DNA from: Lotus japonicus
Lineage: Eukaryota; Streptophyta; Magnoliopsida; Fabales; Fabaceae
Direction: 5' to 3'
Length of the DNA stretch: 64,000 bases
Assembly: GCF_012489685.1 (NCBI RefSeq)
Contig: NC_080045.1
Coordinates: 3,477,001-3,541,000 of the forward strand
Shown here one piece after another: positions 47,991-58,613 of this stretch; the first letter of the stretch is position 1, and each line of letters starts with the position of its first letter. Both the position numbers and the translations under genes were made by a program. The notes under the pieces are model-generated. The model worked only from the letters and a program-made list of their open reading frames with translations. It did no database searches and was not told the origin of the DNA.

Positions 47991-49018
47991 AATTTTTGGG
48001 CTTCATGATAACAGCAAGAGGGATTGAAGTAAACCCAGATAAAGGCAAGGCGATCTTAGAAATGAAAAGCCCAACAAGTGTAAAGGAGGTTCAGCGATTA
48101 ACAGGACGAATGGCCGCCTTATCACGCTTTCTGCCAATGGCGGGTGATAAAGCGGCCCCTTTCTTCACCTGTTTAAAAAAGAATTCCAAGTTTCAGTGGA
48201 CAGAGGAATGCGAGCAAGCTTTTACCAAGTTGAAAGAAACATTAGCAACGCTACCGGTACTCTCCAGGCCAACGCCAGGCGTTCCATTAATACTCTATCT
48301 AGCAGTTACTGACAAGGCGGTGAGTACGGTGTTGCTCCAGTTGGAAGGAAATAAGCAAAAGGTTATATACTTTGTGAGCCATACTTTGCAGGGGGCAGAA
48401 TTGCGGTACCAAAAAATTGAAAAGGCGGCATTGGCGATTCTGAAAACGGCAAGGCGCCTTAGGCCTTATTTCCAAAGTTTCCAAGTCAAAGTCAAAACTG
48501 ATGTTCCCTTAAGGCAGGTACTCCAGAAGCCTGACTTATCAGGGCTGTTGGTCAGCTGGTCAGTTGAGTTATCAGAATATGATATACAATATGAGCCCAG
48601 GGGCCAAGTTACAATACAAAGCTTGATCGACTTTGTTGCGGAATTAACACCTACGGAAGGCGAGAGAAACCAAGGCGAGTGGATCCTGGCTGTTGATGGA
48701 TCCTCAAACAACACCGGAAGTGGAGCTGGAATAACCATCGAAAGCCCAGATAAGATGGTCATTGAGCCATCTTTAAAGTTCGAATTCAAGGCAAGTAACA
48801 ACCAATCAGAGTATGAGGCCCTGATCGCCGGACTAAGGCTGGCCATTGAGCTAGGTGTTCAAAAATTATTCATCAAGGGCGACTCACAGCTGGTGGTTAA
48901 ACAAGTAAATGGCGAGTATCAAGTCAAGGACTCGCAACTTTCAAAATACCTGGAGGTGGTGCGAAGATTAATGATGGAAATTGGGAAGATCAGAATAGAG
49001 CACGTTCCAAGAAGTTAA
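47972..49018 (+). pseudogene. Dual RNase H segment, ended by a TAA
   Basis: Holds the first RNase H ('LYLAVTDKAVSTVL', 'VSHTLQGAELRYQKIEKA') and then a second, archaeal-type RNase H ('WILAVDGSSNNTGSGAGI', 'NNQSEYEALIAGLRLA'), the hallmark of the Tat lineage. A TAA at 49016-49018 interrupts a reading frame that otherwise continues unbroken. Confidence 0.8.
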
Positions 49019-50395
49019 AACGAAAGGGCTGATGTGTTAGCAAAGTTGGCTAGCACGGGTGGGTTGGGCAATTATCAAACAGTTATTCAGGAAACTCTCC
49101 CTCGCCCCAGTATTGACTTGGTGGAAGTGAAGTTAAAATCAGTGAAGTCAGTTATCGAAGGCGAGCCTTCGTGGATGGAGCCAATAAAGATTTTCTTGTT
49201 AAATCCTTCAAAGGACGACGGTTTGAACTCAAGAGCAAAACGTAGGGAGGCCAGTTTTTATACACTGGTTGATGGTGAGTTATATCGGCGAGGAATTATG
49301 ACTCCTATGCTGAAGTGTGTTGACACTAAGGATGCTCCTGGGATAATGGCGGAAGTCCATGAAGGAGTGTGTTCCAGTCATATCGGCGGGCGATCATTAG
49401 CGGTAAAGGTATTGAGGGCAGGATTCTATTGGCCAACAATGAAAAAGGACTGTCTGGAATACGTCAAGAAGTGTGAAAAATGTCAAGTCTTTTCTGACTT
49501 ACATAAGGCTCCGCCAGAAGAATTAACAACCATGATGGCGCCTTGGCCATTTGCCATGTGGGGGACTGACATTTTGGGACCATTCCCAGTGGCAAAGGCT
49601 CAAATGAAGTATATCATCGTGGCGGTTGATTACTTCACCAAATGGATAGAAGCTGAAGCAGTGGCGACTATCACGGCAGCCAAGGTTAGGAATTTCCTGT
49701 GGCGACGAATTGTGTGTAGATTTGGGGTTCCCATGGCTTTGGTAATGGACAACGGGACCCAATTTACAAGTAATGTCACCCGGGAATTTTGCGCAGAAAT
49801 GGGAATTGAGATGAGATTTGCTTCAGTAGAACACCCACAAACCAATGGACAAGCCGAGTAAGCTAACAAAGTTATTTTGAAAGGCTTAAAAAAGAAGCTG
49901 GATGAAGCGAAAGGGCTTTGGGCGGAAGAACTACCAGGCGTTCTTTGGGCATATAACACCACTGAACAGTCAAGCACGAGGGAAACCCCGTATCGTTTAA
50001 CTTATGGAACTGATGCCATGCTCCCAGTGGAAATAGAAAATCAAAGTTGGCGAGTGTCTCAGTTTAATGAGAATGACAACGGGGAAAATCTGATAGCAAA
50101 TCTAATTATGTTGCCTGAGGAACAACGGGAGGCACACATAAGGAATGAGGCGGGAAAAGTGAAGGTTGCGAGAAAATTCTCAACGAAAGTAATACCAAGA
50201 AAGATGAGGGTAGGAGACTTAGTGCTCCGAAAAAATACAATACCTGACAAGCACAACAAACTCTCGCCCAATTGGGGCGGCCCTTACAGGATTATAGGCG
50301 ACGTTGGAGGAGGAGCTTATAAGTTAGAGCAACTTAATGGTCAAAAGGTTCCACGAACATGGAACGCCTCTCATCTGAAACAGTATTTTAGTTAA
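49019..50395 (+). pseudogene. Integrase segment with an internal TAA
   Basis: Same frame as the RNase H part. It has an HHCC-type zinc site (49355-49490), catalytic Asp in 'WGTDILGPF' and 'VMDNGTQF', and the third acidic residue in 'TNGQAE'. It is then cut by a TAA at 49859-49861, directly after that catalytic Glu. The C-terminal part ('NTTEQSSTRETPYRLTYG', 'WNASHLKQYFS') continues intact to the natural stop. Confidence 0.8.
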
Positions 50396-50877
50396 AAGAA
50401 ACAACAAAGGTAAATGAAGCTGTACTCTTTTTTCCTTTCTTTGGAAGGTTTTTAATGAGGCAGCATGTGTAAAGAATGAATGGACAATTGTTCCATGTAT
50501 GAAAAAGTAATGAAAAGAACATTTCAACAGAATTGTTATTTATTAACTTATATTACGAGTTTATGCAAGGTAAATCGTATCAAGGTATATACTACCGCGA
50601 GTAAATCTTTCGGAATAAGAAAGTAACGCCACCAAACATTACAAGCCTTGGCAATTCTAGTGGCCACTAGAAACCAAGCCTCGTCGAAAAATCGGCTAAG
50701 GTATGTAAACCTAAATAACAACAAAGTGTGGTAACAGCCTCAAGGTAACAACAAATAAACTTAAACAGATTTCATTAAAGGTAAGAATGGGGCGAAGCCC
50801 ATACACGACTTGAAATAACAATAAACAAAAGGGCAATGCCCAGAGCAAAATGTTGACTTCATTAAATAAAAACAAAT

Positions 50878-53060
50878 TCAAGGCAGATTCTCGTTGTTGG
50901 CGCTGTTTCCTTGGCCTGCAACAGCTTGGGGGTCTTCCTTTCCTTGATCCTCACCCTTGTTCTGGTCATTTCTATCTCCGCCATCATCATCTTCTTCTTC
51001 TTCAGGCTCACTTTCATCATTGAATTGAGGAAGGAGGTCGAGGCTAATGTCATCATCGCCAACCACCTGACCATCCTTGATCTCCTTCAGATACCCAATG
51101 CGGGAAAGATCAAAGCCGGGCTCAACCACACTTATTTGCTCTTTGGCCGCCAGAAAGCCTTGAGCAAACTGGAGAGAAGCACGCCCTAAGATAGAAGCAT
51201 TCAGGCGTTCGTACTTCTTTTCCAGTTTTTGGCACTTGGCTTGAACAGCAGTGTGTTTGTCGTTGATGGCTTCTTTCAGAGACTTGATCTTCTGAAGAAG
51301 CAGGTCAGAAGCCGCCAAGTCATCAGTTAACTTAGTGCACTTTTCCTCAGCAGATTTCAGCTTCTTGTTGGCGGTCTCAGCATCAGCCTTAGCTCGCTCA
51401 TAGGCAGTCTTATAATCGGCCGCCTTCTTCTCGAAACGATTATTGGCTGAAATCAATTCCTTCACACACTGAGCCATTCCCGCCACAGTGCTGGCGGCGG
51501 AAAACGCATGAAATATTGCCAAGGAAGCAATATTGGGGGGGCCTTGACCGGAAATATCTTTGTGGACCCGGTTGTCGAAAGTGCGGGTCATGAAGTCCAA
51601 CCCGTTGAAGTGAGGATCATTTAAACTCAGCAAAGGGGGAGGAGCCTCGCCACCAATGGCTGAGCTAGTGCCAGCTTGGCTAAATGGAGTTGGCGGGCGG
51701 TTGATCAGCATGCTTGAATCCTGGTTAGGTGGCGGGATAGTGTCATGTCCCTTCTTTTTCTCCGCAGGCTGACTTTTGGAAGCTGCACCAGCTGAATCGA
51801 GAGTTGATTGATGAGAAGGTTTACCACCAGTAGCGCCTGAAGTTCTTTGGCGCTTAGGGTCCCTGACATTATCAGAGCCCGAAGCACCTTCATTCTTCTT
51901 CTTTTGCTCATTTTCGGCGGCCCTTTTCTTTGCCGCCGCTGCAGACTGGACGAGGTATTCCTTCATCTTCAATGGGTTAGAGTCAACCTTGCCTTTTCCC
52001 ATCGTAGCTGCACGGAAAGTATTAGTTAGACAAAACACATGAACAAAAAGAAAGGCAAGTCATGTGCAAAGATCATAAACTTACTAAAAAACTGATTTAA
52101 AGTGCCGGCTTTCGACGCCTCAATCAAGTCATGGCCAGAGAGTACTGGTAGTGTGCGAAGATAATCGGCGATACCTTGCTCAGACTCATCTAAGGCGTCA
52201 TATGAAATGGATATTTTGCGGCGAGGATTTTTTGTCCAGTAAAAGGGGAAGAGTGGATTATTATCGGAATCTCGAAACAAGTTATTTATTTCGGGCGACT
52301 CCATAACTTTGAAATATTTTTTCTGCCACACTTTGTAATGGCTTTTAAGGGCGGTGAATCGGCTCATGTTCTTACGGGCTAGAAGGGGAACCCACTTGAC
52401 AGATGTAGGTTTTGTGGTGACTGTCTTATAGAAAAGGAAAAACAAGGGGTAGGTGGGAGTGAAACTCAAATGTTCGCAAAGAATTTCAAAACAACGGATA
52501 AAACCCCAGGCGTTGGGTTGGAGTTGACAAGGCGCCACGTTCAGAAAGGAAAGAACGTGACATATAAAGGGCGAGAATTGAAGTTTGATATTCAAGTCCA
52601 AGAAAAAATAACCATAAACATAAAAGAAATCGGGCGATTCATCGGACAAGTCTTTGCGTAAAAGAACACAATCACCCTCGCCACAGGGAAGAACATTCAA
52701 CAGGTGATCTACGTTATTAGAAGTGGCGGGGTTTATTTTTGTAAACCCTTGGGACGATATTCGAAGCGAGCTGATGCTTCCAATACTGCCCCAGATGGAA
52801 CGCAAAAGACATTTATCTTCAACCAAATGTGCGTTTGAACGCCACTCGGGTGAAGACAATTCTCCATTCGAAGAGAGAATAGAGTCTACTGAGCCGGCGG
52901 GACCGGAATCCTCATGAGTAGAGGGCGAGGAATAAATTTCAATAACGGCGGGGGCAGAAACTTCCCCAGTGGGGGTAGAAACTTCCCCCTCCGTAGATGG
53001 TGAAGAAAGTTCTAAAGAAGAAATGCTGATATTTTGCAGTGACATACTGGGTAATTTCAT
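50878..53060 (-). CDS. Antisense gene of the Tat element, 2 exons, intact
   Basis: Exon 1 is 53060-52085 and exon 2 is 52007-50878; a GTAAGT...GTGCAG intron of 77 bases joins them in frame, giving 701 residues from 'MKLPSMSLQNISISSLELSS'. Residues ~130-260 resemble the plant 'gypsy-type transposase' domain (PF04195-like: 'LSFLNVAPCQLQPNAWGFIR'). The second half has a basic, Ser/Gly-rich region with 'DPKRQRTSG', a long coiled coil (about 511-595) and an acidic tail ('EPEEEEDDDGGDRND'). Antisense genes downstream of pol are known in Tat-group elements but their role is unclear. This one has no stop or frame slip, unlike the sense genes. A minus-strand TATA box lies about 260 bases upstream. Start choice is the first ATG; further upstream exons are possible. 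Confidence 0.8.
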
Positions 53061-53322
53061 AAAAATAAAAAGAAGATGAACAGTTGCAGAAAGAAAAAAG
53101 AAGAAGATGAACAGTGTCAAGAAAGAAGAAAGAGGAAAGACTCACCGGAAGAAGAGGTGGAGGATGGAGTAGAAAGGAGGTCGGCTATGGGAAAGCACCG
53201 CGCAATGACGACGGCCGGAGTGACGGAGGTTCGCCGGAGTTCAAAATAGGAGAAAGTGAGAATCGCATAGGGTTTGAGGAAAAGGGTTTTCAGAAAAAGT
53301 GAAAAGTGAAAAGTAAAAAGGG

Positions 53323-53334
53323 TTTTTATAGAGG
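53323..53334 (-). promoter_or_regulatory. TATA box of the antisense gene
   Basis: On the minus strand the sequence reads CTATAAAAACC. It is about 263 bases upstream of the antisense ATG, leaving room for a 5' leader of roughly 230 bases. Confidence 0.5.
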
Positions 53335-53755
53335 AAAAGGGAGGAGAGAGAATGAGTGGGTAGATCGTGAAGAGTCGTGGGATCGTGGGATTTGAAATTT
53401 GAAAAGGTATGAAGCGAAAAGACATTACTCCTCGAGACGCACAACTGAAAATTGCATTCATGGCAAATGATGACGAAATCCCGGAAAACAAGGATACGTG
53501 CGTCAGTTGAAAAGACGTGAGTGACGGTTATGATGAGGGCGATGTATCAACGAAAGTAAAATGGCGACATATCACGGAACATGAAAATGACGCCATATTG
53601 ACGAAACAACGAAATGGCGATGAAGGCATAAGCACGAATACGGCAACATGCCCACGATCGCAAGGAATGACGGTATGCACATCAAAGGGCTATAAAGCAA
53701 GCGCATTAAAGACATTTCGACTCAAGGAACCTGAGCCTCATGTCTTGGGGGCATG

Positions 53756-54121
53756 TGGACTGGGCGGGACATAAAAGATGCTTATGCTCGCCCAAAATGA
53801 GCAACCAGATGAACAAAAGCAGCCTTGGCGGGATTCACGGAACAACACCGAATCCCGCCCTTCCTTTAGGTAGGCCCACACGCCAGCTGGAAGATTCCTT
53901 TAGGTTTGTCTTATATGTATAAAGGCTTGGGCCCCGGTTGTCAGGCCCAAGTACAGCGAAAGTCCACATCATGATCATTCCCTCTATAAAAGGAGAGGTC
54001 AACACCTTGTAAAAAGTACCTTTTGAACATTTAATGAGAATATTCCTTTCATGATATTTTTACTCTGCTAGGGTTTACTTTCTGTCAGTTTCTTACGTCA
54101 GATCTCCCTAAGTACAGAACA
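53756..54121 (+). repeat. 3' LTR
   Basis: 366 bp, 362 of them identical to the 5' LTR by eye. The differences are TGGACTGGGC against TGGATTGGAC, aaaag against aaagg, and cttgggcc against cttgagcc. Confidence 0.93.
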
Positions 54122-54126
54122 CCAAG

Positions 54127-56390
54127 TATACTTAGCTTCATCATTGTTTTTTGGAGAGAAATTTCTTGATTATGTCTTGGAGGTGGCCTAAGCCTTGATT
54201 ATGTCTTTGGAGGTGGTATGGACGTATGGTACCGTCCATTGACACATGCATGAGATGTATACTTCAAAGCTTATTGGAATCATCATTTAACTTCCAATGT
54301 AGTTTCTATAGCAAGTATTATTTTTTTTTCCTTATATTTTCTTGTTTTGGGCCTGTAGATTGACTTATATAAGACTTAGTACTTTTGTTTGCATTTTGAT
54401 TTGAACTTGTATATGAGTCTACATAATTTAAGATTGGGCTTGGGGTATGTATTCCAGCCCACTAGGGTTTTAGGATGGTCCAATTACAGGATTATAGCAT
54501 ATTGAGCCAAATTGAGCCTATTGATATACTTAGGCATCCACTCTTTAGGCGTCACGCTATTAATTTCTTCCCCTGTTGGTTCCTTCATCCACTAGCATGC
54601 GCAGATCCATGGCTTTTGAAGGTGGATCCACATCATCCATATTATGATTCTGATTCTAATACACTTGATTCTCTCATCGTGAAGTGCTTAATGGCTCGAT
54701 TTGGATAGGTCAAGCAAATTGAATCATTGGATGAGTCATGAACTATTCTAAGCTCGTATGGTGCCTCAACCGCAGAATAAAAAACGTTCATTTTTTAAGT
54801 GTTGAGAATGATTTTACAATTTTAACATGCATAGTAATTGTATAAAACATAATTCAATGTTACATCTTATTCCATGGAATGAAACTCTCTTTTTTACCCT
54901 TAATTTATTTGATCTATCTATCAATATCAAAGAGTACATTTTTTGGTCCAATTTTATCTGTATGGGAACCATTGTCGTTGGTTACAGCCACACCAGGTCC
55001 TACTATTGCTGTTGTTTAAGTTTTTCACCTTGAACAATGTAAACAATGTAATGTCCTCACCCCCCACGTGCTCTCACTGACCATTGGCCTTTCTGGCAAG
55101 TGGCAACAGCAGCAGCAGGCTTGCCTTTGGGATTTGGGACCCCTCCTCAGTCTTTTCTCCTCGTAACTCAATTTGTTTCTTTCTGAATTGAAAAATTGTC
55201 TAGCAATGTATACGGTGATTCTATGAATGAACCAGCCAAGTGGTCCATTTAACTTGAATTATTTTTTTCTTGTTCTTAGCACTCCATTTGCATTATTATA
55301 GGATGAGTTTGATTGTTGAGTCCATGCATGCATATATGCACAACTTGTATTAATTAATCAAATCATTGTAGACTTTTAGTTCAGTTGACTGCTCTGCCAC
55401 AAATGATGCCGACGAATTTACTCACCGAGTAATTCATAGATTTTGTGTGTGTTAAGTGTTAACTAGTGTATTTCCAGTTTTCCACATCTATATTTATCAA
55501 TTGTGAAACTTTTATCTCGACAGATAAGCAAAAAATGTTTTTGCAATTATCTCATACATACAGAGTACATCAACCGTATTTTGTAAAGATTCAATATGGC
55601 CAAGCCAAGCTAATTGTCATACCATTGCTAGTCATTTTCGCCTAACTAAAGAACAACCCGTAGGATGGAGGAGTAAGAAACTTCATTGGCTAAGATTCCA
55701 AATGCTTCGACCATCGGAAGTTTGATGTATGCAATGGCTTGTACTAGGCCAACCATTGACCATGTAGTGGGAGTTGTAAGCAGGTTTATAAAAAATTCAC
55801 GAAAAACTCATTGAGAAGCAACCAGAGAGATTTTGAAGTATTTATGAGACATAATAAAGAAGTGTATGTACTTTAAAAAAGAAGAATAAAAAGTACACAA
55901 CTACGTAGAAGCACACTTAGAATAAGTACCACAAGTTACATTTTCATTGGTACTACAACTCTCTTAGTTGGATATCGCGGTTACAGAAGACTATTGTATT
56001 GTGAAGGTGTGAATGTATATTGAAATTAGTCTTCAAAGTGGAAGATTGTTGAAAAGTCAAAGAAAATGACAACCAATGCGTGGCCAATGTTTTTTTTTAA
56101 CCTTCTCAACACTTTCATATCAAATCAAAATTTAGTAAATTTAATTATCTTTTCAGTTAGTTATTTAAATCAAAATATTTGTAATACCCTTAATTTTATT
56201 TCAATCAAAGCTAATTTTTTACTTCTATTAATTAAAATTTTATCTCATTGTGATTTTTTACGGTGTATCTAAACATATATAAAGTATGAGTATGAGTGTA
56301 ATTAAACCTAATAAAAATGTGAAGTAATTTTTTCCCAATACATCATGATATAAAAAGGTTGCATAGTCAACTGTCGAATCTGGATTTTTC
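54127..56390. other. Intergenic DNA right of the retroelement
   Basis: AT-rich with scattered short frames. A small direct repeat ('cttgattatgtcttggaggtgg') lies at 54165-54215. No gene was recognised. Confidence 0.5.
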
Positions 56391-56394
56391 ATTG

Positions 56395-56685
56395 TCTTTG
56401 TGGTGTTGTTATTTACCATCTTAAAGAGGGATACTCTTTTTCCTTTACTAGATTTTCCCAAGAAAATTTTCCCTAGTAAGATTTTAATGAGGTCTCTTCC
56501 TATAATCTCTCTTCCTTGGAGGGGTTGGTGGTGGGTTAGTAAATGGTTCTTTACCATTTTATCAATAGGCTTAAGTCTTAATGTATCTACTCTATGCTCT
56601 TTCTCTTTTTGTATTGGGTTGAAGTACCCCTTGTACTTCGCTTCAATATAATTTTTCTATTGCCTATCAAAAAAAAATCACAATT
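56395..56685 (+). mobile_element. 3' end relic of a retroelement (LINE-type?)
   Basis: 'agggatactctttttcct', then 'agattttaatgagg', then 'gtacttcgcttcaatataa', ending at an A run ('tatcaaaaaaaaatc'). This string of phrases is typical of 3' ends of plant retroelements that insert with a poly(A) tail. No coding part remains. Confidence 0.4.
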
Positions 56686-57291
56686 CAATGTTTCTTCCCT
56701 ATTATTTCCACTTATCCTTTTTTTTCTATCACGGATAATATATTATATTTCTTATTTATCACTCTTATTTTCATATCGTACACTTGATGTGTGAATGAAT
56801 ATTTATTAAAAAAAAAGCTCTTATAGGTTAAGAATTGATTGAGAAAATTGAAATTTTACCCATGTTTTTAAATAAGTATAGAAAAAATATTATATTAAAA
56901 AACACACATGTACAGAGACAGTTCTGAAATTTTCAGTCCCATTTCTTTCACACATGTGAGATAGTAAAAAACAGTTTTTTTTTTTTTTGTGTGTGTTAAT
57001 ATTTGACAAATGGATTAGAGAGTTGAGTTGCTAGTTGCTACTAAACTAAAAACACATTTTGTTTGTTCTGTCTAGTGTCTACTTCACTCACTCCTCACTC
57101 TCTATTCAGCTGGGACTGTGAGTGTGAGCTTTCACTTCATTGCTTTTTGGAACTTTGTCATTCTCTCTCTAATGGCGGCTCTCTTCCAATCTGTGATTGT
57201 AAGTTCTCTTCCTCTTTCATTCATTCATTCACTCATTCTTCTCAGTTGGGGTTGTAACAATATGTAACACTTGCTTCTTGCTTTTGAGGTC

Positions 57292-57292
<1 letters not shown>

Positions 57293-57347
<55 letters not shown>
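57293..57347. repeat. (CT)n microsatellite
   Basis: About 27 CT units in the first intron of the DeSI-like gene. Confidence 0.95.
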
Positions 57348-57349
<2 letters not shown>

Positions 57350-57898
57350 TTCTGCATTAGCATTACCCGGTACTCTTTGAGATCATTCCTTTCTTTACCA
57401 AAGTACTAGCATTTTTCTCTCTTTTCTCTGAGATGTTTGTTGCATAGCACTCTTCTGTATGTAGATCTGAACTAAACTTAGAATATCTCTGCTGTGAGGC
57501 CTAACTGTTCATTTTTTCATGTTAATTTGGATAGTGCCCCCTCTGTTTCTAGTTCATGCCTGCTCAATTTTTCTGCTCTCAACAACTTTTCTGTGATCTG
57601 ATACTTGTCCTGGTTTGCTCCTCATTTTGCATAATGTAGTTAAGGTCAAGATGCTATTTTGTGCTGAGAATTAAGAACCTATTTGGGTTTTTTTCACTCT
57701 GGAAATTATTTAGAAGATCTCTTATAAAATATTGGGAAAAAGGGAAAATTTCCCTCAGTGAATGTACCCTTGTCATTACCTCAGAAATTTGTTGGGATTC
57801 TTTTCCTTGCTATAGTTCAACAACCAGAGAGTTGCAATTTTAGTTCCACTTGCAACCTCTCTTTTTTCTTCCTGTAAAAAGCTAACTAGCCTCCAGTT

Positions 57899-57926
57899 GA
57901 GAGAGAGAGAGAGGGAGAGAGGGGGG

Positions 57927-57954
<28 letters not shown>
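57899..57954. repeat. (GA)n microsatellite
   Basis: An interrupted GA run with a short G-rich middle, complementary to the CT run 550 bases upstream. Confidence 0.95.
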
Positions 57955-57958
<4 letters not shown>

Positions 57959-58172
57959 CTTCATTGATTGTTAAGATTTGTTTTGGTGAAGTTAAATTGA
58001 ATACTAAGTTTATTAACATGCTTGCAGGCCTTTGGATTCTATATCAATTTGTAAATTTCTTCTTGCACTTAAAAATAGTGCACTAATTGAAATCTGAAGG
58101 CATTTTTACTTGTATTTCCTTTATAATTACTCATAAGAAGCAAGTTGCTGCTGATAAATTTTTTCGAAAAAG

Positions 58173-58439
58173 TACTCCCTCCGTTCCTATTTAACTGTCC
58201 ACTTTGAAGAATTTTTTTTGTTCCTATTTAACTGTCCACTTAGCATTTCAAGAGAGCATTAAATGATGTTTTTACATATAATGCCCTTAACAGAACAATA
58301 AATGAGGAGAGATAACACACTTTAAATGGTAAATTAGGAAAACAATCCTCACTTTTTCTAAAAATCAACAAAATTAATTACACCCTTAATATGTGTGCCT
58401 CCACCCAAAGTGGACAGTTAAATAGGAACGGAGGGAGTA
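58173..58439. mobile_element. Stowaway-type MITE with TA duplication
   Basis: Terminal inverted repeats 'CTCCCTCCGTTCCTATTTAA' (58175 onward) and its complement (to 58437) are flanked by TA on both sides. The element is 263 bp. The internal phrase 'ttcctatttaactgtccact' is duplicated near the left end. It lies in the first intron of the DeSI-like gene and is Tc1/mariner-related by its ends. Confidence 0.9.
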
Positions 58440-58613
58440 TGTTTTTAGAATTAAAAAATGTGCAACTTTATTGTCTTTAGAAAAGGAAGGAATTGCCAAG
58501 TCTTAGCAAAATACTTTCTATGCACAATTGAAGATGTGAACATAAGTAGATGATGCACTATCTTAAATGTTTGTGGAGTGCAGGTAGTATGTCAGTCTTC
58601 TCCCTAGGGAAAG

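Larger units (their letters stand above)
44512..54121 (+). mobile_element. Ty3/gypsy Tat-lineage LTR retrotransposon, complete but coding-defective
   Basis: The element is bounded by 366-bp LTRs and a near-identical 5-bp target duplication (CCGAG at 44507-44511, CCAAG at 54122-54126). A primer-binding-like site follows the 5' LTR ('TTGGCGTCGTCTGTGGG', 44878) and a purine tract ('cttgggggcatg') precedes the 3' LTR. The order is gag, protease, RT, RNase H, a second (archaeal-type) RNase H and integrase. A reverse-strand gene follows pol. Dual RNase H and an antisense gene place it in the Tat group. The two LTRs differ at four positions of 366, all transitions, about 1.1%. Sense coding has several lesions, so it cannot act alone. 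Confidence 0.93.
57172..58607 (+). promoter_or_regulatory. 5' leader and spliced upstream ORF of the DeSI-like gene
   Basis: A leader exon ends at 'gtgatt|gtaagt' (57198/57199), and the intron runs to 'gtgcag' (58583). An upstream ORF starts at 57172, crosses the intron in frame and ends at 58607 (MAALFQSVI then VVCQSSP), six bases before the main ATG at 58614. A (CT)n run lies at 57293-57347 and a (GA)n run at 57899-57954 in the same intron. Confidence 0.5.
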
